A stretch of 64,000 bases of DNA from contig JAHWDD010000007.1 in the NCBI GenBank assembly GCA_023897205.1, positions 496,001 through 560,000 on the forward strand, in the 5' to 3' direction. This document shows positions 1 to 11,246 of this stretch, in pieces. The notes below the pieces were generated by a model. The model saw nothing but the letters and a program-made list of their open reading frames with translations. It was not told the origin of the DNA and did no database searches. Positions within the stretch are counted from its first letter, which is position 1. Each line of letters starts with the position of its first letter. A program made the translations under genes and the position numbers. This DNA is from Exophiala sp. HKRS030. Lineage: Eukaryota; Ascomycota; Eurotiomycetes; Chaetothyriales; Herpotrichiellaceae.

Positions 1-378
1 ACTCTCGTGGTATTGGTCCCTTGGAACCCCCAAGAGGTGGTACCTCTCCCGGTCACAGGCGGCCATCAGGGTGTCGTGGATCCCCGGCGTCGTATCTTTG
101 ACCATCTTGAGCATCGGCAGGCGGGTGCTCGACATGAGTGTGTCCCCTTCCACCGGAGTGAGTCGCGTGATGGTGGCACGGGTGTGTGACATGCTGGTCC
201 AGGTCGGGAACGTTTTGGAATCGCCGCCGGGGGTAGGAACGGTGAAACCCCAAAAGTCGACCACCTGAGTGCCGTGGGTGTTGAAGACCGTGATGGTTTG
301 ACCCTTTTGTACAGGTACGGCGGCGCCGGATCTTGCAGGGATGGTGTGCTTTTGGTTCAAGGCGTAAGGAGTAGACAT
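1..378 (-). CDS. DUF1989 / urea-carboxylase-associated family protein, C-terminus beyond the left edge
   Basis: The gene starts at the ATG whose complement lies at 376-378 and stays open for 126 codons to base 1, so the C-terminal part is outside the window. The N-terminus carries the family hallmark NTHGTQVVDFWGF followed by a conserved MSHTRATI stretch. Related proteins are often encoded near urea carboxylase/allophanate genes in bacteria and are common in fungi, but their exact reaction is not settled. The reading frame shows no intron in the visible part. It is divergent to the YVC1-like gene, with a 0.9 kb gap between them. The family call is confident; the function is not. Confidence 0.8.
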   Translation of the reverse strand, partial: MSTPYALNQKHTIPARSGAAVPVQKGQTITVFNTHGTQVVDFWGFTVPTPGGDSKTFPTWTSMSHTRATITRLTPVEGDTLMSSTRLPMLKMVKDTTPGIHDTLMAACDRERYHLLGVPRDQYHES

Positions 379-1280
379 TGTCGACCGATGGACAACAAAG
401 GAGGTCTTTTGACAGTTGTAGGTAGAAGAGAGGGAGTGAGAGGGGGAGAAGGAGGGAGTTTTGTGATTTGAGAAGAAGAAGAAAAGGAAGACGAGGACTA
501 GAAGAGGTTTCGGTTGGCTCTTCAATTCTTCCACCTACCTCTGTCACTGCTGGCTTTTACTGTTTTATATACTGTAATGTGGCTAGAGATAAGTGGGTGT
601 CGTTGATCTCCGTCCGCCTCGAGGAAGGGGGGAGGGAAAAATGGGTGGGCCATGGACCCAATCAAACCTGAAAAATTCCAAGAATGGATATACATACCCA
701 GAAGCAAGAGGCTTGTGGTGCTCCTCGTCCCGCTGAATTGACTAGTAGGAACGAGTTTAACGTTTGTACTCCGTACATATGAAAGAAACTCGACTCTCGT
801 GGCGTCGTCGTTGATCTCCGTGTGTGGTGATTGTGGTGAAGATGGGCCACATGTCTTGCGGATGCCAACAGATCTTGGGGAGCTTAGCTCCCAAAGTGTC
901 GGGGATCTCATTATTCATTGTCTTGGTCCAAGAGAAATCCGTACTTCCCCGAGCCCCCATCTCGACCGAATTCGTATTGTACCACGAGGACAGTGATCCA
1001 TAATGTGGGCGTACGAGAGATCTGGTCATTAGAGATATGGTAGTACAGGAGGTTGTTGATGATGATGCTGATGTGTTTGACGAAAATCTTCCTAGGCGAG
1101 AGTCTGTCATTTAAAAGCGGCACTTGAACTAGACCTTCCATGTCTCAAAGACGGGAATCATCGTCCAACTACTTTGACAACGTAGACCATTGGTTAAGCA
1201 CACTCATCACGCTTCCATACGCGTCAAAATACTACTACTCCCTTATGATAAGGTAGACCTCCGAAAAAGAGGTGGGCTCA
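379..1280. other. Intergenic, divergent promoter region
   Basis: This 902-base gap separates the divergent DUF1989 and YVC1-like genes. It holds one copy of the recurrent 9-mer TACTCCGTA (767-775) and purine/pyrimidine-rich leader sequence next to the DUF1989 start. The open frames in it look like chance frames; I see no gene. Confidence 0.6.
767..775 (-). repeat. TACGGAGTA motif copy
   Basis: This is one of ten exact copies of the 9-mer found by eye, all in noncoding DNA. Confidence 0.7.
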
Positions 1281-4070
1281 ATGCGTAGCCGGGGACTTCG
1301 TTTCAATCTCAAAACCTATGTCGATTCTGTCGCGGGAACCAACAACAACGACCCCTTAAGCGCCATGCCTCCTCAAACGCCCCGATCCAGTAGAGTGCTC
1401 CCGTGGATGGAGGACGATGTGCCCATCATAGACACCACCGAGACCTTCTCGGACGTCACGTTCAAGGTCTTTACGTATGTCGCAAAGGCCGTCGATGCGG
1501 CCTACACGTACGAGCAGCTCCGCACGACGGTCGCCGGGCAAACCCTGAAACCACTAATCTCAAAGCTCAGTGAAGATTGCCATCATCCTGCAGTCGTGGC
1601 GGGCCTCTTGGCTGCAAGGTATTTGTTCACCAATGACTCCGGAGACACAGATAGCGCTCTCAACGAAAGCAGAGGGCTGGCATGTGAGCTGGTCGCTTGG
1701 CAGTTTCTCACCTTCTTGTCGGAGAAGGAACTGATCGACTACCTCCTGTACGAACTCCCAGAATACTCGGAAGATTCCTCGTCAGAGCAAGGCGCCCCTC
1801 CTCGAGGCAATAATGGCGGCGGTCACAGGGACGACAACATCTCAGACGAGACGTCGCCTTTGATCCGTGCCCGGTCGAATGAATACGGTGGTGGTGGTGG
1901 CCTTCGGCCGCCCAAGCGGGTCTCTGTTGACAACCCGGTCGGCACGACGGTCAACTTCCCTGGCGACACGGATGGCTCTCCTCGCCTCAACCTTGATCAA
2001 TCGATGGCCGGAATGAACGCCCTGGAAATTGCTGCGATAGGAGATGCAAAGAAATTTCTGTCCCAAAATCCCGTCCAGAAGATTGTCGAGGATATCTGGA
2101 ATGGCGAAGTCATATTCTGGGAGTCCCTTTCTGTCCATGCCGTCAAAAAGCCCCGGATGTACAACAAACGCGTCGCCGATCCTTTTACGCGATTACGGGT
2201 TCCCAAATACCAGAAAACTTTCCAGGTGGCCTTCTTCATCTCCTTCCTGGTCCTCTACTATGCGGTTCTGGTCGAACGGAACCCTAGACATATCACTGTC
2301 ACCGAAGCTGTCCTATATGTCTGGATCGCGGCATTTGCGTACGATGAGTTTGGTGAAATCAAAGATGCCGGTTTGATGTTTTATCAGACAGACTTCTGGT
2401 CGTTGTGGGACATCGCTATAATTGGGGTGAGCGCGGCTTTTGTCGTAATGAGTGAGTCTATCCTGGTAGGCTGGTTATTTCGCAGCTTCCTAATGTACAC
2501 GCAGGAGTTATTGGCCTTGTGAGAAAGAGCGACTATCTTATTGACGTGGCGTTTGATATCTTGTCCATGGTCGCCCTATTTCTTGTGCCGAGGTGTGTCC
2601 ATTTCTCAGTCGCAGAGGGTTAGAGACTGAACATGACAGGATCTTTTCGGTTATGAGCCTGAATCCTTATTTTGGAAGCTTGGTATGTCAAAGACTTGAA
2701 ATCTTGCAGTACCTTTTGCTGATCGCTTCGACAAGATCCCCGTACTGAAAGAAATGGTTTGTATATGTGGTTCACTGTGGACGGCAAGGATCTGATAGAT
2801 GTTAGACCAAAGCATTCTGCAAATTCCTGCCTGTCATCATTGTGCTATACCTAGGTAAGGAGGGTGTCAGAATATTCTTTACACCTATTAACGACTGGTA
2901 CCAGGGTTTTTAACTACCTTCACTATGCTCGCTAGAGACCGGATGACGCTCAACGAAATGTCATGGATGCTGATCAAGGTCTTCTTCGGGTACGAGGTCT
3001 TAGTATGCAATTTTCACCCATACTGACGAGCCGTGTAGATCAAGCTATCTTGGGTTCGATATGGCCGTCAAGGTATGTTGCCCAATTGTGCCTTGTTGCG
3101 TTCAAGACTCCTCGGTTCTCACTATGTTATTACCCACAGATTTCTCCATTGTTCGGGTACACATTGATGTGCGTTTGCATTGCCGCTTCCCCTGAAGTCC
3201 TTTTGAAATGGATGCTCAGCCCTGAGAGGGAGATGGGCGCTTATCCTTTGGTCCTCAATATCTCAACGCAGTGGCCGGATGGCCGTGACCTATATCCCAA
3301 CCCAGTTGAGAGACGCTTGCTAATTTTTTGGGCTATGCCACAGGCTGATTTTTGTATGCTTGACCAACATCTTGCTCATCACCTCACTCGTGTCATTAGT
3401 CTCGAACTCTCTGACGGAGGTAAGTTCCTTATCCTCTTCAAATCTGCCCTGGCGTGAACACGTATGACCCTGGTGGTTGCATAGACGCGACCCCCTAAGT
3501 CTAAGCGCCGTGCAGATCAGCCCAGGTCTAATTGGTCAATAGGTCATGGCTCATGCTAGGGAGGAATACCTCTTCCAATATTCCATCTATGTCCTCGAAA
3601 GCAGTACTTCCCGGCGACTGACCTACTTCTTGCCGCCGCTCAACCTCTTCCCGCTGGTCTTGCTGCGACCACTCCGGCTAGTGCTCCCCTCTGAAGACGT
3701 TCGCCGGATACGCATCGCCATGCTCAAAGCCACCCATGTCCCTTTCCTCGCCATGATTTGGACGTACGAGAAATCAATACGCATGGTGTCTCGTGCTCAT
3801 CCCACCATAAGTAAGGCTCCGCACTTGACAAGCCGACCCCTTAGTGCAGGTCAGTTCAGTCTTGGTGGTGCCCAAGATTTTGTCAAGTCTCCAATGAGTC
3901 GACGCGCGCTTCATGATACATCTCCAACGAGGAATCCCGACGTGACAGGTTCCACCACGAAATCTGCCTCGGGCAGTGCCGATAATACTGAGCTTATGGC
4001 CCTTGTTCATAAGTTGAGCGCTCAGGTCGATGCTTTGACTGCCATGGTGGCCGGCCAGCAGAAGGACTGA
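1281..4070 (+). CDS. YVC1: YVC1-type vacuolar TRP cation channel
   Basis: The gene encodes a calcium-releasing TRP-like channel of the vacuolar membrane. I read ten exons: 1281-2451, 2505-2592, 2640-2682, 2736-2756, 2806-2854, 2905-2989, 3039-3072, 3140-3168, 3344-3419 and 3543-4070. They join in phase into 707 residues, close to yeast Yvc1 (675). The cytosolic N-terminus (about residues 1-310) is followed by the six-helix channel body, where tiny exons encode conserved pieces such as SLNPYFGSL, MLARDRMTLNEMSW, FFGSSYLGFD and the last helix TNILLITSLVSLVSNSL. The C-terminal exon has the family motif RRLTYFLPPLNL and a short coiled coil near the end. An in-frame GTG lies just upstream at 1272; the ATG at 1281 is the first methionine. 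The intron density in the channel half is unusual for this window. Confidence 0.92.
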
Positions 4071-4733
4071 CAGCCACCCTTTTCGGACAGACACCACGCC
4101 TGCAGCTTCTTCGCTCTCCCACCTCCCCTAGGACATTAGTGGGAAGCACAGTATCACTACAAGGTCCAGTATTTGCGGGGTCAAGACGCTGTAAACTTTG
4201 GTTGAAGTGTGGCCCACTGACAGGAAGCCCACTCTGCTGACCTCAACACCGGCAGACATCCAATCCAGCATGTTACCGATACGTCCGAGGCTGGTATTTG
4301 TTGAGGCGGCTTTTTTTTCGACCAGGTGTAACCTAGAACATGCTCCAATGTATGGTTCGCCGTGCAATTTTGCAATGCGGGTATTGGAGTTCTTGCACTT
4401 CCGGTGCATGACTGTTGCCGCAGCTTGTCACTCTTCGATGCGCTTCTGTTCCGGCCCGCATAGGTTGCGTCCTTTTGTGAGGTCGAGGTCCTTCGAGACA
4501 TTCAGGTTATCTCTTGGTGTTTACCGCCTCCCATTGAAGCAGCACTGCCTGGACAACTGCTCTCTCTCGGTCATTGCTTACTTCCTCAGACTGGTATGGC
4601 ATGAGATCGTGGAGCGCGCAGGACAAGGGTCGAGCACATTATCATTTTCTTTGCATTTATCTCCTGATAATCTCGACCACAACCGACTACCGATGCATTC
4701 AGCAATTTACATATCGTAATTACTCCTGAAAAT
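4071..4733. other. Intergenic between YVC1 and the C2H2 gene
   Basis: This stretch probably holds the YVC1 3' UTR and the promoter/leader of the C2H2 gene. A 173-codon frame beginning with TTG at 4198 is open but is cysteine-rich without any family pattern. I regard it as chance. Confidence 0.5.
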
Positions 4734-6482
4734 ATGACTCTTATGCTTGCCGATATCTCGACAGAGTGTCTGACCCCTTCAATCCCGAATCCTTCAACTC
4801 CTTCGGCTATCATGTCCCTTATTAACGATAACGACGAACCTGTAGATCTACGAAAATCGTCAATCTGTCAATCTGGCCATAGGCACTATCTACATCCCTC
4901 GTCTCTGGACCGCAACATATCGCCTCCTTCTCAATATTCCGAATCGTATGGTTTTGACGATAGACTTCCTGTTCAACGAGTCGACCATACATACGAATGG
5001 CAAAGTCATCTCCATCCGTGGCCATTTCCAACTCTGGACACTGCCATCATGCCATTCACGACCACGATCACATCCCCTCCTGAACCTTGCTCCTGGAACA
5101 ATCCTGAAAACTTCGCTCCTTTTACTAGCGCTGGCACAGCCGAAGGAACCGATATGGATGGCGACAGCTATATGTGGCAGCAGGGTGGATTCGGCGGTCC
5201 TCAATCTCATCAGAGCGCACCTGCGATTTCCCAATCACTTCTGTGGATTTCGCACATGCAACAACAGGGAACCACCACCACAGCTCAATACAGAATCATG
5301 GACAGTGGCTGCTTCACGGATCTGACGTCTGACATTTCGAGTCTGAATGATGGTACATGTAACAACAGCATGTCATCATCCTCGGTACCATACGGAATCG
5401 AATTCGAATGTTGCGATACTGTTGTACCAACGAGCCATTCCGAACCCGGCAGCTGCATGACATCAAATTTTGAAACCTTGACCTACGCAGTACTGGCTGG
5501 TACCGAGCAAAATGTGCTCAACGAGACGGCAACAACAGCTTCGATGCTTCCCTCCGAGCCGGGACCAAGCACCACCACCACCACCGACCCCTTTCCTCGA
5601 ATGAGTGAGCAACAGGCTGGAATTGTCGTCGAGGTTGAAACACCCGAAAACAAAAGTCGCCTTAGACCGAGACACCCGGCGTCTTGCTTCATTTGCAACA
5701 CGCAGTTCGATCGACCCAGCGATCTCAGACAACACATGTACGAGCACGACGGACAGCACGAATGCACAGTCTGTGGCAAGAGATACCATGAAAAATACCA
5801 GCTCAGCAACCACGAAAAGAGTCACGCAGGACCTCACTCTTGCACGCAATGCGACAAGATCTTTGAAAAAAGGTCGTCCCTGAGGTCTCACTTGACCACG
5901 CACGACGGTCATCCTAAGTTGTTAGCGTGCCCGGTCAGCGGCTGTGGGAAACAATACAGAAGAGGAGGGTGCTTGAACCGTCACGTCAAAAGTGTACGTT
6001 CCCAACCACCCCAGGACTGGCAAAGGTCTAATCGAGAAGAGTATATGCGGGCTAACTATAATCGTTGCATAATAACCAGAATCATCAGCATGGAGAGGAT
6101 TATCGGTGCAGTCACTGTGCAAAGTCATTTCGACGGTCGGATCTTCGAGACCGGTATGTATTATGTTTGAAACATGTGTGATTTCTTTCTTCTTCCCTTG
6201 GCTGGCTGGCTGGCTGTCGCGGAGACAGTGATGACCTCCTATTTACTGGAGTCTTGCCTGGTTGAAAGTTGCAGTTGCGGGTTCTATTGTATTTTTCGTT
6301 TTGTCAGCTGTCACTCAAGAGGGAAACTTGCTAATGTAATGGACGTCATCAATAGTCATGAAAAGGTCTATTGTCCTAGACTAAGAACGAAAATGTCAAA
6401 GCGATCATACGGACACTTCAACCTCCACAACAACCACGGACAAACCAATCATGATTTCTTTGAGGGCTTGACAAGAGATTGA
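4734..6482 (+). CDS. C2H2 zinc-finger transcription factor
   Basis: The exons are 4734-5993, 6080-6153 and 6356-6482, giving 486 residues. The first ~310 residues are a Ser/Thr/Pro-rich low-complexity region without a recognisable domain. Fingers follow in tandem: CFIC...HMYEH, CTVC...HEKSH, CTQC...HLTTH, a C-x4-C finger whose last His is read only after splicing intron 1, and a fifth finger CSHC...H-x4-C completed only after intron 2. The restored fingers are strong evidence for both introns. Intron 2 is 202 bases, long for this window. The target genes are unknown. The stop codon lies two bases from the stop of the convergent SmgGDS-like gene. Confidence 0.88.
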
Positions 6483-6484
6483 TC

Positions 6485-8950
6485 TCAAGACGGAACATTT
6501 CCAAGACCCATCATAACTGCTGCTTTTCTGATTCTATTCTCCACGACTTTTCCTCCATCTTTCCTATCGCTGTCGGGGTTTTGTCCGAGCAAATTAACGA
6601 CCAAGACTCTTATATTTTTATACCGAGGATCGTCGTCGTTTGGAGCTGTGTTAGAATTAGAACGAAGTACAATGTCATCCGTTTCGGTCCCTGTTTCTCT
6701 TATTGGGTTGTTTCGATGTACGATTGTTTCTAGGGCCTTTAGCAATTCTTGGTCATTACGGCTCAAAGTAGCTATAATCTCAGATCTAGCGTTGGGAATG
6801 GTGGACATGAGACCCAGACCGAACCAGGCTTCCGCTTCGGTCCGCAACGTCAAATTGGATGGTGTTGAAGGTGTTGTGGAGTCTTGTGACTGTGGCTGCG
6901 TGACGATGAAAGCGATAGCATCGGCGACCGTGGCGGTCAGGCTAGGGTCTGGGCAACAGATGATACCGGGGAGCAGTTCGCCGCCCTCGGACGCCTGCGA
7001 AGACGAGGGCAAGGACGTTTGGCTGGATTTGAAACCTGTCCGCAGAATCTCAATGTAGAATCGACCTATCTCGGTCCTGGTTCGCACGTCCTTGGTGGCC
7101 TCGAACAACGTCAACAAAGTCGTTGTTGTGCTCCTTTCCCCAGGTTCTGGAGCCAGGCCGGAGGAGAAGTTGGTCGCGAGCCGGTCTTTGATCAAAAGTC
7201 GAGCGAGGGTGACTGACTGGCGCTGGATCTCGACGCCGAGAGCGTCGGTTGCGCCCGTCGGTGTCGGTGTCAAGAGACGTCGTCGGACAACCGAAAAAAG
7301 CCCTCGCTCGCACAATGCGTCCTGACCTTCCGGGCTGAGCGCCAGGCGCGTGGCAACGTCGACGGCAGGGAGGACAAGCTCTTTATCGGAAGTCTGCTTT
7401 AGGATGTTGCAAACGACTCTCGCTAGGCCGGTCGACTCGAGCAGGCGTACGGCACGCGCAGTCGAGATGATACTGTTGGCCACGAGGACGCACATGCTGG
7501 CCCAAAGGCCGCCGGCATCACTCGAGTGCCGCGCAATGCCATCAGAGCGGGTGCTGGGTTTGTCAGAGCGAAATCGTGTACCAAGAGCCTCGATACAGTC
7601 GCGCACCAGTTTAGAGTCTGGATCGGATTGTTCCGCGTACGGTTCGAGCGAAGAGATCTGATAGACAAGTTTGAGAAAAGCCTTTCTAAATGGAGCTAGC
7701 GTCTCTGAGGCAATGTTTTCGTGTTCATCAGCGCTTGACTGACCGTCGTCGTCGTCATCCTCGTCGTCTCCGCGGATATAGGGCAGGTGGATGAGACTCC
7801 AGAGTGCCGCCGATGATGCGTCGAACGAGATGATGGCTTCGTGACTTTCTGGCTGTGAGAGGACGTTTAGAGCCGCTTGGCATATTGAAAGTTGGGTGTC
7901 TTGCTCGTCCTTGATGATCTTGGTGCCTTTTGCGAGTAGAGTTTTCAAAAGTCTCGAGCACGATTCTTTGAGATGTTGTGACCGTTGATCTTCTGGATCA
8001 TTTTCGAGGGTTCTTGGAACAGCAATGATGTGACTGAGTCCGTACAGGGCCATATGGCTTGCCATTTCCACCAGGTCCGCCAAAAGTCCAATGCAACGTT
8101 CGGCGGATGGGAGCATTCCGAGGAGGATTTCGATTGAGCTTGAGCTAATTTTTTGGCCCGGCACAGATTCAATTGGAGTGATGGCGAGGTTTTGTTCCGC
8201 AAGGTTGACTGTCGGTTCTCCGGCGTCGTCAACCTCGTGCTCGTGCGTGTGTTCTCCGGTCTCATGCAACAAGGGTAATGGTGTACCATCCTCAGCCAGG
8301 GCAGGTGATCTGTATTGGTAACAGACGTTGAACATTGTCGGTATCAGAAGACCACATTCTTTCTTACTGGACGCCATCAACAACATGGCTCTGATACCGT
8401 TTCGCTTAACAATAATATCTCGATTGGCGTCATTGTCTGCACAACAGTTTGCAATCAAACGGAGGGCGGATCGGACATGTTCCCTTCTCGACTCGTCCCA
8501 TGAGGACACTGATGCTCTGGCGATGAGACGTCTTGCCACTTCCAAGATACAGTCCGGAAGTATTGACTCTGAAGTGTGTTGCTCTTCTTGTTTTTGTTGT
8601 TGTTCGGTTGATACCTGAGAGCTGGTAGGTGGTTTTCCAAATCTTGGTCGCCAAAAGGGAGATTCACGAGTGACTTTGGCCAAGAAGATACTGAATGTCG
8701 GGTCGTCGTCGTCGTCGAGTTGTCGTTGTTGTTGAAGACTGACAAAGTCAAAATATTTGGTCAAATTGTCCATGCACACATCGATGGACCGTCTGACTCC
8801 GTCAGGAGTTGAGGAGGAGACGACGTCCTTCAGTGCCGTGCAAGAGGCAACATAATACGGCGAATTTGACAGGCCTGGTGATTGTCTAGCTTGCTCGATC
8901 AAAACCCGGAGGAGATAGTCACAGGCTTGCTGCGACTCGTCGGTGGCCAT
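6485..8950 (-). CDS. SmgGDS/Rap1GDS1-like armadillo-repeat protein
   Basis: An uninterrupted frame of 821 codons starts at the ATG complementary to 8948-8950. The sequence is helical and repeat-like throughout, with armadillo-type stretches around residues 150-330 (for example LRLIANCCADNDANRD and LIPTMFNVCYQYRSPA) and again in the C-terminal half. The resemblance is to fungal homologues of SmgGDS (RAP1GDS1), a chaperone/exchange factor for prenylated small GTPases; that family assignment is from general knowledge. Acidic runs (DDDDD, DDEDDDDDG) sit in predicted loops. It is convergent with the C2H2 gene, with stop codons almost touching. Confidence 0.75.
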   Translation of the reverse strand: MATDESQQACDYLLRVLIEQARQSPGLSNSPYYVASCTALKDVVSSSTPDGVRRSIDVCMDNLTKYFDFVSLQQQRQLDDDDDPTFSIFLAKVTRESPFWRPRFGKPPTSSQVSTEQQQKQEEQHTSESILPDCILEVARRLIARASVSSWDESRREHVRSALRLIANCCADNDANRDIIVKRNGIRAMLLMASSKKECGLLIPTMFNVCYQYRSPALAEDGTPLPLLHETGEHTHEHEVDDAGEPTVNLAEQNLAITPIESVPGQKISSSSIEILLGMLPSAERCIGLLADLVEMASHMALYGLSHIIAVPRTLENDPEDQRSQHLKESCSRLLKTLLAKGTKIIKDEQDTQLSICQAALNVLSQPESHEAIISFDASSAALWSLIHLPYIRGDDEDDDDDGQSSADEHENIASETLAPFRKAFLKLVYQISSLEPYAEQSDPDSKLVRDCIEALGTRFRSDKPSTRSDGIARHSSDAGGLWASMCVLVANSIISTARAVRLLESTGLARVVCNILKQTSDKELVLPAVDVATRLALSPEGQDALCERGLFSVVRRRLLTPTPTGATDALGVEIQRQSVTLARLLIKDRLATNFSSGLAPEPGERSTTTTLLTLFEATKDVRTRTEIGRFYIEILRTGFKSSQTSLPSSSQASEGGELLPGIICCPDPSLTATVADAIAFIVTQPQSQDSTTPSTPSNLTLRTEAEAWFGLGLMSTIPNARSEIIATLSRNDQELLKALETIVHRNNPIRETGTETDDIVLRSNSNTAPNDDDPRYKNIRVLVVNLLGQNPDSDRKDGGKVVENRIRKAAVMMGLGNVPS

Positions 8951-9959
8951 TGTTAGACACTGACCCCGAACGGGATCTGATTGAGTCGACCCGGGATTCT
9001 ATGAGCACCTAATGGCCGAAATAGGATCAAGTTGTAAAGGTATCATTGCAAATCGTTTCACCAGTCGAAAAGCAATCCACAGACAAAGATGTTGGGGGAA
9101 TAATCAGGCCATCATATTGCCAGGATGGTCGGGTGTGTGTCTCCTCGTAACACTATCCAAGCGGTTCTTATATGATTATGTGTTTTGTAATTGTACTCCT
9201 TAGGAAATGATCCTTTGGTTTGACCGAATGCTATGGACATGGATTGCGAGGCTGATCAATCATACATGGCGACATTTTGTGGTTGTTATAGTCGACCGTA
9301 TAGAAATAGTTATGCTTAGCAGTCCGAGTAGTACGGTGATACTCCCTGACCTGTATGTGTAGTTTGCAGTGACTCCGTACTCGTACTCACAACTTCAACT
9401 GTATGATGTATGCCCCCCTCGGCCTCACCCGAAGGCCCTTACTGTACCTCTATCCATACAAATGCTGCACACGAATACTAGCGGCGGCTATTACGTGGTG
9501 TCCAGTGATTTTCAGCTGGGATGGAAAATACACCAAAGTTTCTCAATGGCCCGTGGTGAATGAAGTCAGAATATCTCCGAAAAACCAACCATGAGCTGAA
9601 GCTGGTGATACGCTGCAACTTGATATATCCTGTAGGTACAAACGTTGATGTCATCTTGTTCGTAGACCGTCGAACCTCTACAGCCCAAAAGGCTTTGACG
9701 TTTTGCGTTTACAAGGATTCGATAGTAGATGACATCAACGTAGCATTACGACTACTTTCCAGGTCGCTGACTTTGTAGTTCGTACACTTTCGAGGGTTTC
9801 CCAACCAGACGAGTGATAATATATATCTTTCGTGTGAGAACTGCATGGATCTTTAATCTAAGATCCTATCAAAACGAAAATCACTACTTCTCACAGATCA
9901 TTCTTCCACCTGGAAAGAAGCGCTTTTTTTTTCCAGCCTGAACAAACTCACAATCCATC
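8951..9959. other. Intergenic, divergent promoter region
   Basis: This is a 1.0 kb gap between the SmgGDS-like gene and the small-protein gene. It is AT-richer than the flanks and has a near-copy of the TACTCCGTA motif (GACTCCGTA, 9371-9379). I see no gene. Confidence 0.5.
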
Positions 9960-10330
9960 ATGCCAGATGTATGTATAACACCATAACTACTCGTACTCGA
10001 GACACCTCTCCATCGCCAGTAGTCTTACCTTCCACGCGAATCATATACTGATACAGTCCCTCAAAGCAGCAAACTCAACAACTAAGTGAAGAGGACAAGA
10101 AGATCCTTGAGGAGCACCATAAGAACTCAAAGAATCCCGATCACCCTGCCCATCCTGATCATCCACATGTGAGAGAACCAGTGCACTTGGTCAGGTTTCC
10201 CCTATTGATTGACCATACTTAGCATGGTGAATTTCTGAAAAGCATTCCAAAGCGATTCGGAGGGGCTGCTATCTTTGGAGCTGGCGCGACGGCAGGAGCT
10301 GATGCCGTCAAGGGAGTTTTGGGACAGTGA
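9960..10330 (+). CDS. Small three-exon protein, 71 residues, function unknown
   Basis: The exons are 9960-9968 (three codons), 10070-10168 and 10223-10330, too small to show up as one open frame. Donors GTATGT and GTGAGA and acceptors CAG and TAG restore one frame. The product has a charged start, a His/Pro-rich linker (HPAHPDHPHHGEF) and a glycine/alanine-rich tail (FGGAAIFGAGATAGADAV) that could be a short amphipathic or membrane-inserting helix. The acceptor of intron 1 could also be three bases upstream, adding one Gln. I believe similar short proteins occur in other ascomycetes but cannot name a family. It lies upstream of DPM3 on the same strand. Confidence 0.72.
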
Positions 10331-10671
10331 GGGCCTTTGATCAACTACTCCATACTCCGTAGTGTGAATGAAGTGGTGGCACAAACAGCAGAGTCGTGAA
10401 TAGGTAGCTAAGGGGTGGTTTGAAAACAGTCCTATGGTTGGAGCTGCCAAGTACACTACGGCAGAGCATATCGACACTTCGCATCCCATGTCCTCCCAAA
10501 CACCAATACAATATTGATCCAGACACGTCTCCTGTCTGCCCATTGCGTCGCGTCGTTTTCCAACACTGACCAAAAAAGCGTACCCAGAAGCACAAAGAAT
10601 TTCAATCAAAAAGCCTGACGAAACGTTATTCAAATATTGCAGAAGCCCTGAAATTCCTCCAGCCGGTAACA
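10331..10671. other. Intergenic between the small-protein gene and DPM3
   Basis: It holds a TACTCCGTA copy at 10353-10361 and the DPM3 leader. A minus-strand frame of 156 codons across it (10202-10672) has no recognisable features. Confidence 0.5.
10353..10361 (-). repeat. TACGGAGTA motif copy
   Basis: Exact 9-mer copy, just downstream of the small-protein gene. Confidence 0.7.
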
Positions 10672-11054
10672 ATGGGTCGCGCAGCTCAAACTATTTCCTT
10701 TACTCTGTTGGTCTCTTCGGTGCGTTCCCAAAACTTTCTACGCCGTACTCAATCACGTATAACAACGATTACAAAACTGACGTAGCTCGCAATCACCAGG
10801 CATACCTTTTACTTGCGTTGCCGTTGTTGACACCAGACTCGCCTGTTCCGTCCATCCTCCCAACCAAAATCCAGGTCGAGATCATTCCCGTTCTGCCCTT
10901 CTGGGCTGTCATCTCGTTGGGCGCATACCTCTTGGGACGATTGGGACTGGGTGTCTTGAAGTTCAACGATACCAAGGAAGCCTACACGGAATTGATGGGA
11001 CAAATCGACGTGGCAAAGAAGAACCTGGATCAGAGAAAAGTGCGCTGGGACTAA
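10672..11054 (+). CDS. DPM3: Dolichol-phosphate mannosyltransferase subunit 3
   Basis: The gene has two exons, 10672-10719 and 10800-11054, giving 100 residues. Dpm3 is the small ER-membrane subunit that anchors and stabilises catalytic Dpm1, which makes dolichol-phosphate-mannose for N-glycans, O-mannose and GPI anchors. The protein has the expected layout: a first hydrophobic helix (about residues 7-26), the family signature IIPVLPFWAVISLGAYLLGR forming the second helix, then the cytosolic tail with FNDTKEAY-ELMGQI and an end rich in Lys/Asp predicted to bind Dpm1. The 80-base intron follows a GTGCGT donor. It is convergent with the XPT1-like gene. Confidence 0.9.
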
Positions 11055-11246
11055 AAGAGGCACAAATGAACGACATTTCTGTCCGACACAGAGCACAGAG
11101 CGGAGCATTCAACGAAACATTACTTTGGCTGGGAAAAAAAACCATTGTTCGGTCATGTGTTTTGTTGTATGCCATTCCTAGCCTCTCCAGAAAAAAAGGA
11201 AGGGAAAACCAGAAAACGAAACTAGATACCTAACGATCCCAAAAAC

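Noticed and set aside
4198..4719. 173-codon plus-strand frame between YVC1 and the C2H2 gene
   Set aside because: It begins with TTG, has no family pattern and sits where a promoter and leader are expected.
6197..6219. GGCT tandem repeat as a possible mobile-element trace
   Set aside because: It is only about four units long, lies within an intron, and has no flanking repeats or coding remnants.
10202..10672. 156-codon minus-strand frame across the small gene and DPM3 leader
   Set aside because: It is antisense to exon 3 of the small gene, and lacks any recognisable domain.
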